Assembly (NCBI GenBank): GCA_001942045.1
Contig: MSTD01000003.1
Span: 57,545 to 121,544, forward strand
DNA: 64,000 nucleotides
DNA from: Mycolicibacterium porcinum
Lineage (GTDB): Bacteria > Actinomycetota > Actinomycetes > Mycobacteriales > Mycobacteriaceae
Direction: 5' to 3'
Part shown: positions 23,500 to 31,941 of the stretch, one piece after another
Numbering within the stretch: position 1 is the first letter of the stretch
Layout: each line of letters starts with the position of its first letter
The notes under the pieces: generated by a model
What the model saw: only the letters and a program-made list of their open reading frames with translations
The model's database searches: none
Told to the model about the DNA's origin: nothing
Program-made: the position numbers and the translations under genes

Positions 23500-24741
23500 T
23501 CACTCCCCCGCCAGTGCCCGGGTGTAGAAGCTCATCCGCTCCCGCAACTCGTCCGGGTTGAGGCCGAACTCCTCGGGACGGTAGCGGTGTCTGCCCTTAC
23601 CGTCGCGGGGTTGGGCGCGGTGATGTTCGGCGAGCATTCCGGCGATGTCCGGCGGCTCCATCTGGGCGGCGGCATAGATCCGCCGCACCGTCGCCTCGGG
23701 GTCGGCGACCAGGTCGGTGTACTGGATGTCGAGCCAGGTGACGGTCGCCGCCGAGGCGCGGGCGGCGACCGCGCGCCGCAGCCACAGTTCGGTCTGCTCG
23801 GTTTGAAACCGGCCCACGTCTGCCCCGTCGACGTCGTCGCTGTAGGTGGATCGGTACGTCGCGAACAGGCTCGCGCCGGACGCCACGGTCTCCACGATGT
23901 CGCGGTGCAGTTGAACGACGCAGGCGCCGGGGTACGTCGCGATCACATGGCGGAGCTCTGCGGTGTGCGCCGGAGCCTTGACGACCCAGCGGCGCCCGTC
24001 ACCGGCGTCGAGGATCTGCAGCATTCGGCGGTGCTGCGCATATTCGACCGTGAAATCCTGTCCGGCCAGCCAGGTCGCGTAACTGTCCAGCCGGGTGGTG
24101 GCCGCGAACCCCCAGTTGCGCAGGGTGGTGCCCATACCGAGGACGCACTCCTCGGGCAGGTTCGGGCCGGAGTCGTGCACGGCCGCCATCGTCGGGTTGA
24201 GCACGTGCAGCAGGTACGGGCCGGCGGCGGCCGCCTCGAGGCGTCGGGCGCGCTCGTCGGCGTCGAGGTCGCCGGGGAGCCGCCAGGGAGCGCCGAGTTC
24301 GGCGGGCAGGGGCGCGCGTAATCGAGGGTCCCGGCCGAGGAGCCGGAATAGGAAAGTGGTGCCGGTGCGCCAGCCGCCGGTGATGACGATGGGCGGCGTG
24401 AGCGGACGGTGTTCGGTGGCGGGCTGCTCCCGCAGATACCGCGCGATTGCGACGCGGGCGGCCAGCCGGCCGGCAGCGGTGCGCTGGGCGGTCAACGCGC
24501 CGAGTGCGTTGAGCCGCCCGTCCTCCTCAGCCGACGCGAGGTACTGCAGCAGGCCGGGACGCCACTGGTCGGGGTCACCAAGGATGGAGGCGCCGGCACC
24601 GCGGGTGCCGCGGTCGATGACGAGGTCGACGGCGTCGGTACCGAGCTGGTAGCGGTCAGGGCGGACCACACGATCCTCCTCGGCTGCGGCGTAGGCCTTG
24701 CGCGCCTCCGGGGTGCGGATGGGTGCGGTCCAGGTGGTCAT
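23500..24741 (-). CDS. PAPS-dependent sulfotransferase family protein
   Basis: A 413-aa protein of the Sulfotransfer_3 type. The 5'-phosphosulfate loop is GGWRTGTTFLFRLLG (about 119-133), and the 3'-phosphate motif is QLHRDIVETVASGASLFA. The ends fit mycobacterial lipid sulfotransferase-like proteins. It is cytoplasmic and transfers sulfate from PAPS to an unknown acceptor. ATG 24741 overlaps the DUF1214 stop by ATGA, showing translational coupling. The two genes probably act on one pathway controlled by the TetR beyond the palindrome. Confidence 0.85.
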   Translation of the reverse strand: MTTWTAPIRTPEARKAYAAAEEDRVVRPDRYQLGTDAVDLVIDRGTRGAGASILGDPDQWRPGLLQYLASAEEDGRLNALGALTAQRTAAGRLAARVAIARYLREQPATEHRPLTPPIVITGGWRTGTTFLFRLLGRDPRLRAPLPAELGAPWRLPGDLDADERARRLEAAAAGPYLLHVLNPTMAAVHDSGPNLPEECVLGMGTTLRNWGFAATTRLDSYATWLAGQDFTVEYAQHRRMLQILDAGDGRRWVVKAPAHTAELRHVIATYPGACVVQLHRDIVETVASGASLFATYRSTYSDDVDGADVGRFQTEQTELWLRRAVAARASAATVTWLDIQYTDLVADPEATVRRIYAAAQMEPPDIAGMLAEHHRAQPRDGKGRHRYRPEEFGLNPDELRERMSFYTRALAGE

Positions 24742-25844
24742 GACTGCTCCGCCAGATCGGCGAGGCGGACGACCTGTGTCGCGGGAACGGCGGGCGGGCG
24801 CTCGGGTTGCAGGAACCGCATGACGACGATGCCGAACGCGCGCCCTTCGCTGTCGATCCAATCACCGGCCGTCGGACCGGGATCGGTCGCCGAGACGATG
24901 AAGCGGTAACGCCCGTCCTTCAGGTGGGCGGTGGCGCCGGTGTACGACACCCGCCGATGGCGGTAGTCCAGCGAATTGAGAAACCTGCTGTACGCCAGGA
25001 TGTTCCAGTACCGACATGGCACCAGATCACCCTCGATGAGCAGGGCCTCGTCAGGTCCCAACTGCCAGCCGCCGCGCAGGTAATCGATCGCCGGTTCGGT
25101 GAACACCGCGCCGCCGGTCATCTCGGTCCAGTGCCGCAACCGGTTCGGTGACTTGTGATCGGCTGCCGCGGCGGCATTCCAGACACGAGGCAGGTGTGCG
25201 ATCACCGACGACGCCTTCGACACCTGCTTGCCGAACCGCGCCGGATCGATCGGCGCCGGGACCGGGGGCGGCTCGACCGGCTCGACGGCACACCACCCGA
25301 GGCGGTCGGTCTGCACGTCATCGTGAAAGTGCCGCACCCAGACTGCCGTCGCGCGCTCGGGCAGTGCCAGCCAGTCACCGGCCCCCGGCCGCCGCTCACC
25401 GACCGTCACCTCGTAACCACCATCGGCATCGAAAGTGATTGCGTCACTGTCGATCCTGGAAACGGCCTGCGCGCCATCCCTACCGGCACCGTAGACCGTG
25501 ATCGATACGTAGGCCGCGTCACCTCGATTACCACGGATCCGGTACCGGCCGTCGGGGCGAACATCGGCGACCCAGTACCGGAAGTCGGGATTGTCCATCA
25601 GGAACTTCTGGCGCCAGCCGTTGAAGGCGATGAGCTCCGGCTTGTCGCGGTCGACTTCGACGCGCCCCAGCTGGTTGGACACCGCACGCAGCAGCGCCCG
25701 GAACCCGTCGGCGCGTTCGGTCTCCGGCAGGTGCGCGGTGTCGGCCGCGAGTTGCTCACCCGCAGTGCGTAATCCGTCGACGAACGCATTCCAGGCGGCG
25801 ACTTCGGCGCGGGGTTCTTCTCCATTGGGCGCAGCCACGGGCAT
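24738..25844 (-). CDS. DUF1214-type protein
   Basis: A 368-aa soluble protein. The central beta-rich part (RYRIRGNRGDAAYVSITVYG, DADGGYEVTVGERRP) and the C-terminal CRYWNILAYSRFLNSLDY... followed by GATAHLKDGRYRFIVSATDPG match the DUF1214 pattern common in mycobacteria. Its biochemical role is unknown. ATG 25844 starts 8 bp from a perfect 15+15 palindrome, so it is the first gene of the sulfotransferase operon and is very likely repressed by the divergent TetR. Confidence 0.8.
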   Translation of the reverse strand: MPVAAPNGEEPRAEVAAWNAFVDGLRTAGEQLAADTAHLPETERADGFRALLRAVSNQLGRVEVDRDKPELIAFNGWRQKFLMDNPDFRYWVADVRPDGRYRIRGNRGDAAYVSITVYGAGRDGAQAVSRIDSDAITFDADGGYEVTVGERRPGAGDWLALPERATAVWVRHFHDDVQTDRLGWCAVEPVEPPPVPAPIDPARFGKQVSKASSVIAHLPRVWNAAAAADHKSPNRLRHWTEMTGGAVFTEPAIDYLRGGWQLGPDEALLIEGDLVPCRYWNILAYSRFLNSLDYRHRRVSYTGATAHLKDGRYRFIVSATDPGPTAGDWIDSEGRAFGIVVMRFLQPERPPAVPATQVVRLADLAEQS

Positions 25845-25851
25845 CCCTCCC

Positions 25852-25883
25852 CCAATTCAGGAAGCACATGCTTCCTGAATTGG
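25852..25883. promoter_or_regulatory. 15+15 bp perfect palindrome, TetR operator
   Basis: CCAATTCAGGAAGCA - CA - TGCTTCCTGAATTGG. It lies in the 62-bp divergent gap between the DUF1214 gene (start 25844) and the TetR gene (start 25907), and no mismatch is present in either arm. Confidence 0.9.
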
Positions 25884-25906
25884 ATGGTGCCCGCTAAGCT
25901 CGCGGC

Positions 25907-26515
25907 ATGTCAAGGGCGTACCGCGGCCAGGCCGCCGACGCACGGTCGGCGGATCGCCGCGCCCGGCTGCTGCGGGCAGCCGTTGACCTCGTCGGCACCC
26001 ATGGGGTGGCCGCCATGACCATGCGGGCCGTGTGCCGGGAAGCCGCACTCAGTCAGAAGTTCTTCTACGAAAGCTTCACCGACACCGACGATTTGCTCCA
26101 CGAGGTCTACCGCAGCACCTTCGAGCACACGCGCCGCGCGATCTCCGCCGCAGACGATCCGGCGGCCGATCTGCCCGCGCGCACCCGGGCAGGCGTGCGG
26201 GCGGCAGCACAACTCGTCACCGACGATCCGCGGATCTGCCGAATCTTGTTGGTGGAACCCATCGCCGACGTACGGCTACGCAAGTTTGTGCGCGACTCCA
26301 TCGGTTCGATGACCCTCGGGGGTATGACGGTGCCGCTCGGCGGGGCCGACGCGAAGGCTTCGGCGCGGGTCAAAATGCAGTACGCCACCGTCTTTGGCGC
26401 GATCATCTCTCTGTTCATCGAATGGACCGAAGGCAACCTTGGTTCCGACCAAGAGGTGTTCGTCGAACATGTCACGACGATGCTGCTGTCATCACCGCTG
26501 TTCAGCGATGGCTAA
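25907..26515 (+). CDS. TetR family regulator of the sulfotransferase/DUF1214 operon
   Basis: A 202-aa regulator with HTH MTMRAVCREAALSQKFFYESFTDTDDLL (about 37-64) and a helical ligand domain that ends FVEHVTTMLLSSPLFSDG. The divergent layout and the perfect palindrome 24 bp upstream indicate autoregulation and control of the sulfotransferase operon. The ligand is unknown. Confidence 0.88.
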   Translation: MSRAYRGQAADARSADRRARLLRAAVDLVGTHGVAAMTMRAVCREAALSQKFFYESFTDTDDLLHEVYRSTFEHTRRAISAADDPAADLPARTRAGVRAAAQLVTDDPRICRILLVEPIADVRLRKFVRDSIGSMTLGGMTVPLGGADAKASARVKMQYATVFGAIISLFIEWTEGNLGSDQEVFVEHVTTMLLSSPLFSDG

Positions 26516-26537
26516 CCGACGTTCGGGTCCTCCGTGC

Positions 26538-26789
26538 TCAAATAAAGCCAAACCCCGGGAAGCCGTAGAACTCTTCCTCGCCCGGGTACACCCCCGGCGT
26601 GGCGTCGATTTGGGTGTTGCCTTCCGTCGCGCATTCGGTGGTCTGCCCACCGGCGATCGAGCTGCCGCCCGTCACCTCGCATTGCGGCAGTAGCGAGGGG
26701 TCTGCAACCGCGTTCGGCGCACCCAGCAACGCTGCCGCCGCACCGACGACTATTGCACTGCCAACCAAGGCCTTACGAAGCTGCAGCAT
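26538..26789 (-). CDS. Small exported protein, 83 aa
   Basis: Signal peptide KALVGSAIVVGAAAALLGAPNAVA with cleavage before DPSL. The mature part has two Cys (PQCEVTGG, TTECATEGN), a likely disulfide, then TQIDATPGVYPGEEEFYGFPGFGFI. The ATEGN-Q-ATP pattern occurs in a mycobacterial family of short exported proteins of unknown role. GAAAGGAAT precedes the ATG on the minus strand. It converges with the TetR gene. Confidence 0.75.
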   Translation of the reverse strand: MLQLRKALVGSAIVVGAAAALLGAPNAVADPSLLPQCEVTGGSSIAGGQTTECATEGNTQIDATPGVYPGEEEFYGFPGFGFI

Positions 26790-26948
26790 TTGCGGAGATT
26801 CCTTTCATATTGGGGCGAATCATACCCACGGCGCCGCGTTTACCCGCCGATTCATCAGAATCCAAAGACATTAATTTCGTAGACGTTATGGTTGCAGGCA
26901 AACCCAGGCCGCGGCCCCGCGAGCCGAACCCAACAAGCGAGGAGTCCC

Positions 26949-27314
26949 ATGAGCCCTGCACCGCATTTGGTTCGCCGCGCCACCGCGGCGGCACTGGGAT
27001 CCGCAGCCGCACTGTTGGGAGCGTTCTCGACCGCATCCGCCGAGCCGCCGAACTGCACCACCGCCGACGTGACCGCGGTGATGGGCGATGTTTCGACGGC
27101 CATGAGCGGCTACTTGTTCACCCACCCGGATGTCAACGCGTTCTTCACCGGACTGCAGGGGCAGAACAAATCGGCGGCAGCCACGCAGACGAAGGACTAC
27201 CTCAACAAGAACCCGCAGGTCCGCGCGGAACTCGACGCGATCCGGGCCCCCGCGGTCGACCTCCGCAATCGCTGCAACATCCCGCTGGAAGCCGAGATCT
27301 CCGGCGTCATCTGA
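26949..27314 (+). CDS. Haemophore-like exported haem-binding protein
   Basis: A 121-aa exported protein. The signal runs to AFSTASA, and the mature part starts EPPNCTTADVT. The helical body has YLFTHPDVNAFFTGLQGQ and DYLNKNPQVRAELDAIRAPAVDLRNRCNIP, matching the mycobacterial haemophore (Rv0203-like) domain with two Cys that can bridge. It probably carries haem outside the cell for iron uptake. GAGGAG precedes ATG 26949. The following DsbA-like gene on the same strand begins 42 bp later and may help with disulfides. Confidence 0.8.
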   Translation: MSPAPHLVRRATAAALGSAAALLGAFSTASAEPPNCTTADVTAVMGDVSTAMSGYLFTHPDVNAFFTGLQGQNKSAAATQTKDYLNKNPQVRAELDAIRAPAVDLRNRCNIPLEAEISGVI

Positions 27315-27356
27315 CTGCAACGCGCAGCCGGCAAGCACCATCTCCGGTAAGGGAAG

Positions 27357-28064
27357 ATGGCGACCATGACGTCGAGCCACCTGGGTATCCACACTGAGCA
27401 CCGATCGACCCGCACCGCGATCCCCATCGCCTTGGCGGTGGCGCTGGGTCTGCTGGCCGCTGTTCTGGTGTGGGGGCCTGGCGTCGGACGTGCGTATGCG
27501 GCGGAGGCGTCGCCGGCCGGGGATGCCCTCTCCATCGGCGACCCAGCCGCACCGGGACAGATCGACCTCTACCTGGATCCGCTCTGCCCCTACAGCGGGA
27601 AGATGGTCCGCGAGCAGGGCGCCGAGATCGGCCGCCGCATCGAGGCCGGCAAGCTCCACATCAATCTGCGGCTCGTCAATTTTCTCGAAAAGTACTCGGC
27701 CAGTGGCACTTACGACAGCCGCGCGATCTACGCCGCATTCATCGTCGCCGACCACTCGAAATCCAGCGACGTCACCTGGCAGTTCATCGAGCAGATCTTC
27801 GCCGCCGATCAGCAGCCCAAGGAGAAAGGCCCGACGGATCTGAGCAACGATCAACTGGCCGGGCTGGCCGATCGCGCCGGCGCGCCGCCGTCAGCGCAGG
27901 ACATGATCAAGCTGGGCCTGCCCGTCCCGTTCGACGGACATGCCATCGCCGCCAACAACCTGCCGCTGCTGCGAGCGCTCCCCGACTCCGGCGTGCCGAT
28001 GGTGGTCATCGACGGCGAATCGGTGGATGGAAATTCCGATTGGCTCGATCGCCTGCCGGGCTGA
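27357..28064 (+). CDS. DsbA-like thioredoxin-fold membrane-anchored protein with CPYS active site
   Basis: A 235-aa protein. A signal anchor (AIPIALAVALGLLAAVLVWG) is followed by the periplasm-facing thioredoxin fold with DPLCPYSGKM. The active motif is Cys-Pro-Tyr-Ser, so the second Cys of a disulfide oxidase is missing; such single-Cys proteins can be isomerases, glutathionylated-type reductases or non-redox chaperones. The cis-Pro loop is DSGVPMVVIDG. ATG 27357 or 27366 may start it. It converges exactly with the ArsR gene, the two stops being adjacent. Confidence 0.82.
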   Translation: MATMTSSHLGIHTEHRSTRTAIPIALAVALGLLAAVLVWGPGVGRAYAAEASPAGDALSIGDPAAPGQIDLYLDPLCPYSGKMVREQGAEIGRRIEAGKLHINLRLVNFLEKYSASGTYDSRAIYAAFIVADHSKSSDVTWQFIEQIFAADQQPKEKGPTDLSNDQLAGLADRAGAPPSAQDMIKLGLPVPFDGHAIAANNLPLLRALPDSGVPMVVIDGESVDGNSDWLDRLPG

Positions 28065-28445
28065 TTATCGAGCGGTTCCGATCGGCGGCAGTGAGCCGAC
28101 GGCCTCGAGCTGATCATGCTGGGCCGCGAGGGTGTCGGCCAGGAAGGTCCTGGCGATGCGGAGCAGTTCGGCGATCTTCGGGTGCGCGAGCGTGTAGTAC
28201 ACCGCGTTGCCGACACGATGCCCGCTGACCACGTGATGGCGCTTGAGGACCGCGAGGTGCTGGGACAGCAGGGTCGGCTCGATATCGGTGGCGGCCAGGA
28301 TCGCGCTGACCGGGGTCGGCTCCTGGCTGACGGACAAGATCTCCAGCACCCGGATCCGCGCCGGGTGCGCCAACGCCTTGAACAGGTTGGCCTTGATCTC
28401 GTACAACGGCCGCTCGGGACCATCCAGGACGCTGTCGGTCACCAC
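28065..28445 (-). CDS. ArsR family regulator
   Basis: A 126-aa winged-helix repressor. The N-terminal helix KANLFKALAHPARIRVLEIL is followed by the recognition helix in TDIEPTLLSQHLAVLKRHHVV and a wing with GNAVYYTLAHPKI. No CxC metal motif lies in the alpha-3 helix; two His pairs (KRHH, SGHR) could still bind metal, but other signals are possible. It is divergent from the DUF5313 gene with a 64-bp shared promoter region. Confidence 0.87.
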   Translation of the reverse strand: MVTDSVLDGPERPLYEIKANLFKALAHPARIRVLEILSVSQEPTPVSAILAATDIEPTLLSQHLAVLKRHHVVSGHRVGNAVYYTLAHPKIAELLRIARTFLADTLAAQHDQLEAVGSLPPIGTAR

Positions 28446-28461
28446 TGCCCCAATGATTGAC

Positions 28462-28487
28462 GGATTGATGAAATTCGCAATCCATCA
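28462..28487. promoter_or_regulatory. Inverted repeats in the ArsR/DUF5313 divergent promoter
   Basis: GGATTG (28462-28467) faces CAATCC (28478-28483), and TGATG (28466-28470) faces CATCA (28483-28487). The overlapping repeats are 17 bp upstream of the ArsR start, the place for an autoregulatory operator. Confidence 0.4.
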
Positions 28488-28509
28488 TAGCGACCGTTAC
28501 CCTTCAGCA

Positions 28510-28929
28510 ATGCCCACCGGCCAAGCCCCACGCACCAAACCGGGCCCACTGCAGTACATCGGGTACTGCTACGGCAAGCGGCTGCCCGACTCGATGCGCG
28601 ACTGGGTGGCCAAGGACCTGGCGGGTCCCGGCGCCACCATCCGGATGATGGTTCGCGTCGCGATCCCGGCGATCCTCGTCCTGGCGCCGATCTGGTTCAT
28701 CCCGATGTCGCTCTACCTGCACGCCAGCATGACGGTGCCCATCTTCATCCCGTTCGTGTACTTCTCCCACGCGCTGAACAAGGTGTGGCGTCGGCACATG
28801 CTCGTCAAGCACGGCCTGAACCCGGCCCTCCTCGACGAGCTGTCACGCAAGAAGAACGCGCACATCCACCAGGCGTACGCCGAACGCTACGGACCCCGCA
28901 CCGGGCCGAGCAGCAGCGGCGACATCTGA
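28510..28929 (+). CDS. DUF5313 membrane protein
   Basis: A 139-aa protein. PGPLQYIGYCYGKRLPDSM opens it, then two membrane helices (MMVRVAIPAILVLAPIWFIPM and ASMTVPIFIPFVYFSHAL), then a basic C-terminal tail (KVWRRHMLVKHG...KKNAHIHQAYAERYG). This arrangement is the mycobacterial DUF5313 family, function unknown. It is probably controlled by the divergent ArsR protein. Confidence 0.82.
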   Translation: MPTGQAPRTKPGPLQYIGYCYGKRLPDSMRDWVAKDLAGPGATIRMMVRVAIPAILVLAPIWFIPMSLYLHASMTVPIFIPFVYFSHALNKVWRRHMLVKHGLNPALLDELSRKKNAHIHQAYAERYGPRTGPSSSGDI

Positions 28930-28940
28930 CCGCGATCTGA

Positions 28941-29879
28941 TTACGGCTGGAGCGCGCACAACGTGAGCGCGAAGGCGGGGGCAGCCGCGGTCCCGATGAC
29001 GATGAGCAACATGGTCATCGACTGCCGGTACCACCGGATCGACCGCCGGGGTTGCATGAGGCGGGTAACCCGGTCGGTCACCGCCGTACCGGTCGCGGCG
29101 AGCACACCGTCGGGCAGACGCAGCCGGGTGCTCAGCGTGACGAGACCGGCCAGCAGCGGCTCACGGCCGTATCTGCGGGTCGCCGCATCGTCGGCGCACA
29201 TCTCCAGTAGTGCCGGCACCGAACGTGCCGCCGCCCGCATCAGGGGCAGCCGAGGCAACGCGGCCGCGAGGGTGCTCAGGATCGCGATGACATGGTGATG
29301 ACGGCCGCGCAGGTGCGCCCGCTCATGGGCCAGCACCGCGGCCAGCGCGGGCGGGTTCAATAACTCCAAGGCGGCCGTCGTGACGACGATGGCGCGCTGC
29401 CGGCCGCCGGAGACGCAGTATGCCGTCGGCTTGTCGGCCGTGATGGCGACGACGCCGGCGTGGTCGGTGGGCCTGCCGATGATCCGGACCGCTTCGACGT
29501 GTCGGCGATTGGCGCGCCGCGTTTTGTACAGCGCGATGATCACCCGGCGGGTGGTGTTGGTCGCCACCGCGGCAGTGACTGCGAGCAGGGCGACAACCAA
29601 TACCGTGGCCACGGTGGGCGGTAACGTCACCGCGCTGGCGATCCCCAGCGTTTCGACGCAGAACGTCGGCGCGCTGCGCGTGATCAGGCTGTGCGCGGCC
29701 CCCACGATCAGGATCACCAACGCCGCCACCCAGGCGAATGACGCCGTTGCCACGACCACCAACCAGCCCGCGACCGAGAGCCTGGGATGAATGCCTGCCG
29801 AGATCGGGCCGGTGAACAGTACCGGCGCCAGCCAGCTCAACGCCATCGCGTAACCGAGGAGAAACGTGACCGCGTTCAT
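28941..29879 (-). CDS. M56 (BlaR1-like) membrane metallopeptidase without sensor domain
   Basis: A 312-aa protein with about four membrane segments around a cytoplasmic zinc protease domain; the HExxH-type site is HERAH at 185-189 (Glu186 catalytic). Unlike staphylococcal BlaR1 there is no C-terminal penicillin-binding sensor, so the signal must come from elsewhere. Its role would be to cleave the BlaI-like repressor whose gene it overlaps by ATGA (29876-29879). The arrangement matches Rv1846c-Rv1845c of M. tuberculosis. Confidence 0.87.
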   Translation of the reverse strand: MNAVTFLLGYAMALSWLAPVLFTGPISAGIHPRLSVAGWLVVVATASFAWVAALVILIVGAAHSLITRSAPTFCVETLGIASAVTLPPTVATVLVVALLAVTAAVATNTTRRVIIALYKTRRANRRHVEAVRIIGRPTDHAGVVAITADKPTAYCVSGGRQRAIVVTTAALELLNPPALAAVLAHERAHLRGRHHHVIAILSTLAAALPRLPLMRAAARSVPALLEMCADDAATRRYGREPLLAGLVTLSTRLRLPDGVLAATGTAVTDRVTRLMQPRRSIRWYRQSMTMLLIVIGTAAAPAFALTLCALQP

Positions 29880-30256
29880 CGTGACTGCCCCTCGGTGAAC
29901 CGCTTGAGCGCCTGCCGCAGCTTGGTCGAGTCGTCGTCGACGATCTGTTCAAGGAAGAAGTTGAGGATCAGCTCGCTGTCACCGCCGGATTCGAACACGG
30001 TCCGCATGAGCTGCGCGGAATGCTCTTCGCGGCTCATCACCGGCTGATAGCTGTAGGCGAGACCGACCTTCTCCCGCTGCAGCCAGCCCTTGCGAAACAG
30101 GTTGTCCATCGTCGACATGACCGTGGTGTAGGCGATTTGACGCTTGGTGACGAGCTCATCGTGCACGCTGCGCACCGTGGAAGGCTCGGTACGTGACCAG
30201 AGCACTTCCATCACCACAGCTTCGAGATCGCCAAATCCCGTAATTCCCATACCCAT
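29876..30256 (-). CDS. blaI: BlaI/MecI/CopY family repressor
   Basis: A 126-aa winged-helix repressor. FGDLEAVVMEVLWSR...STVRSVHDEL and IAYTTVMSTMDNLFRKGWLQREK form the DNA-binding domain; the C-terminal helices (LILNFFLEQIVDDDSTKL) mediate dimerisation and contain the expected protease-sensitive region. It is co-transcribed with the M56 gene. A box at 30306-30328 upstream of it resembles one in the L,D-transpeptidase/DsbA promoter, which suggests a small regulon. Confidence 0.87.
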   Translation of the reverse strand: MGMGITGFGDLEAVVMEVLWSRTEPSTVRSVHDELVTKRQIAYTTVMSTMDNLFRKGWLQREKVGLAYSYQPVMSREEHSAQLMRTVFESGGDSELILNFFLEQIVDDDSTKLRQALKRFTEGQSR

Positions 30257-30305
30257 TACCGCCCGCCAAGGTGTGCCGGCACCGTCTTCCGGCCTCGCGC
30301 GTCAA

Positions 30306-30328
30306 ACCTATGTAGCGCGATAGTAGCT
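30306..30328. promoter_or_regulatory. BlaI-like box upstream of blaI
   Basis: ACCTATGTAGC-6 bp-GTAGCT, with GTAG/CTAC cores as in BlaI operators. It shares the outer 16 of 23 positions with the box at 31942-31964 and lies 50 bp upstream of the blaI start. Confidence 0.6.
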
Positions 30329-30335
30329 GCTCCGC

Positions 30336-31178
30336 TCATTTCGTCGTGCTCCCGATCTCGGTGGGACGCCGCCGCCACAACCGAACTGACCGCCACAGGA
30401 CGAGTGCCAGCACCACTCCCAATATCAGCCAGGGGTCGCCGACGGTGGACGACAGTCGGCCCAGCCAGACTTGCAGGTCGTACTGTGCATCGACGGACAG
30501 CACGCCGCCGAGATTCGCGGTTCCGTCGGTGAACAGGAACACCGCACCGAGCACGATGAATGCCGCCCCGGTGAGCACGGAGGTGGTGTGTGTCTCCAGT
30601 GGGCCGAGACGCACCGGACGTCCCCGCAGCCAGGTCCGCTTCGACAGGTCGAAGCGGTCCCACAACCACGCGAGCAGGAACAACGGCGCCGCCATCCCCA
30701 GTGCGTAGACGGCCATCAGCAAGGCCCCGTAGGTCGGGTCGGCTCCCATCGCCGACATGGTCAGGACCGCGCCCAGCAGCGGACCGGCGCAGAAGCCGGC
30801 CAGTCCGTAGACAGCTCCCAGCACGAATACCGAGACCGTGCCGGAAATGTTGATCCGCCCCATCGTCCGTTGCACGAATGGTAGACCGAATCCCTTGCCC
30901 AGCAACGTCATCAGACCGAACGCGATCAGCACCACCCCACCGACGACCGTCACTTCGCTGCGATACTGCGTGACCGTGCTGCCCAACAGCCCCACACCGG
31001 CACCCAAGGGCACCAGCACCACACAGAGACCCACCCAGAACACGAGCGTGCGTCGGATCAAAAGCTGTGCCCGATCGAAGGCGTAGGCGAAGAACGACGG
31101 CAGAAGCAGCGCCGAGCAGGGGCTGAGCAGGGATGCCAACCCGCCGAGGAAGGCGCCGAGCAGACCGATGCCACTCAT
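30336..31178 (-). CDS. CcdA/DsbD-type thiol-disulfide electron transporter
   Basis: A 280-aa integral membrane protein. GLASLLSPCSALLLPSFFAYAF and LAGFCAGPLLGAVLT carry the two Cys expected in the transmembrane redox pair, and six or more hydrophobic helices are present. It would move reducing power from cytoplasmic thioredoxin to exported thiol proteins. ATG 31178 overlaps the DsbA-like stop by ATGA, so the pair is coupled. Being next to a BlaI system is unusual for a cytochrome-c gene and suggests a role in cell-wall or exported-protein redox rather than haem maturation. Confidence 0.87.
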   Translation of the reverse strand: MSGIGLLGAFLGGLASLLSPCSALLLPSFFAYAFDRAQLLIRRTLVFWVGLCVVLVPLGAGVGLLGSTVTQYRSEVTVVGGVVLIAFGLMTLLGKGFGLPFVQRTMGRINISGTVSVFVLGAVYGLAGFCAGPLLGAVLTMSAMGADPTYGALLMAVYALGMAAPLFLLAWLWDRFDLSKRTWLRGRPVRLGPLETHTTSVLTGAAFIVLGAVFLFTDGTANLGGVLSVDAQYDLQVWLGRLSSTVGDPWLILGVVLALVLWRSVRLWRRRPTEIGSTTK

Positions 31179-31918
31179 CGGGCGGCCAGGGCACCGTCGA
31201 TGGCACGGACGAAGTCCTCGGTGGGCTGCGCTCCGAGCATCGGCACATCGTTGATCAGGAAGGCCGGAGTGCTGGGAACGCCGATTGCCGTGCCGCGTGT
31301 CAGATCGGCGTTGATGGCGGAGTCGAAGGTGTTTCCGCGCATCCCTGCGGTGAATCTGCCGATATCGGGAACCCCTGCCTCCCTGGCGAACTCGATGAGG
31401 GCCTCGTCTGTCAGGTCAGCCTTCGATCGCTCTGGCGAGGCGGCGTAGACGGCCCGGTTGAACTCCCAGAACTTGCCTTGCTCGGCCGCCGCACGTCCGG
31501 CACGGGCTGCTGACATCGACTGCGGGCCGAAGATCGGGAAGTCGCGCCACTCGATGCGGAGTTCGCCCGTATCGACGTAGCGCTTGACGAGCTCGGGCTC
31601 GATGTCACGGCTGAACTTCGCGCAGAACGGGCATCGGTAGTCGGAGAACACCACCAGTGCCACGGGTGCGTCCGGTGCGCCCAGCGCAAGGGGGTCACCT
31701 GCCTGTCGACGTTCCACGGGTGGTCGGCGACCCTCGACGTTGCCACCGGACGCGTCGGCACCGGACTGCGACGCCACCGACGGACCAGCGGCGGGCGCGG
31801 CGGAGACCGCGTCGTTGTCCGGACGTATCAGCAGGTAGGCGATCAGCGCAGCCGCGATGACAACGAGTCCTCCGATGAAGATGAGGTCCTTGTTGACATT
31901 CTCTCGCCGTCCACCCAC
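31175..31918 (-). CDS. DsbA-like membrane-anchored thioredoxin-fold oxidoreductase
   Basis: A 247-aa protein. A signal anchor (DLIFIGGLVVIAAALIAYLL) and Ala/Ser linker are followed by a DsbA fold with active site CPFC in FSDYRCPFCAKF and cis-Pro loop GVPSTPAFLIN. Both Cys are present, so it can oxidise or isomerise disulfides of exported proteins. GGAGG lies six bases before GTG 31918; the open frame to 31942 has no ribosome binding site and runs into the palindrome. It is the first gene of the DsbA-CcdA pair, starting 24 bp from the BlaI-like box. Confidence 0.87.
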   Translation of the reverse strand: MGGRRENVNKDLIFIGGLVVIAAALIAYLLIRPDNDAVSAAPAAGPSVASQSGADASGGNVEGRRPPVERRQAGDPLALGAPDAPVALVVFSDYRCPFCAKFSRDIEPELVKRYVDTGELRIEWRDFPIFGPQSMSAARAGRAAAEQGKFWEFNRAVYAASPERSKADLTDEALIEFAREAGVPDIGRFTAGMRGNTFDSAINADLTRGTAIGVPSTPAFLINDVPMLGAQPTEDFVRAIDGALAAR

Positions 31919-31941
31919 TGCGCACCTCCATGCTAGCCTCA

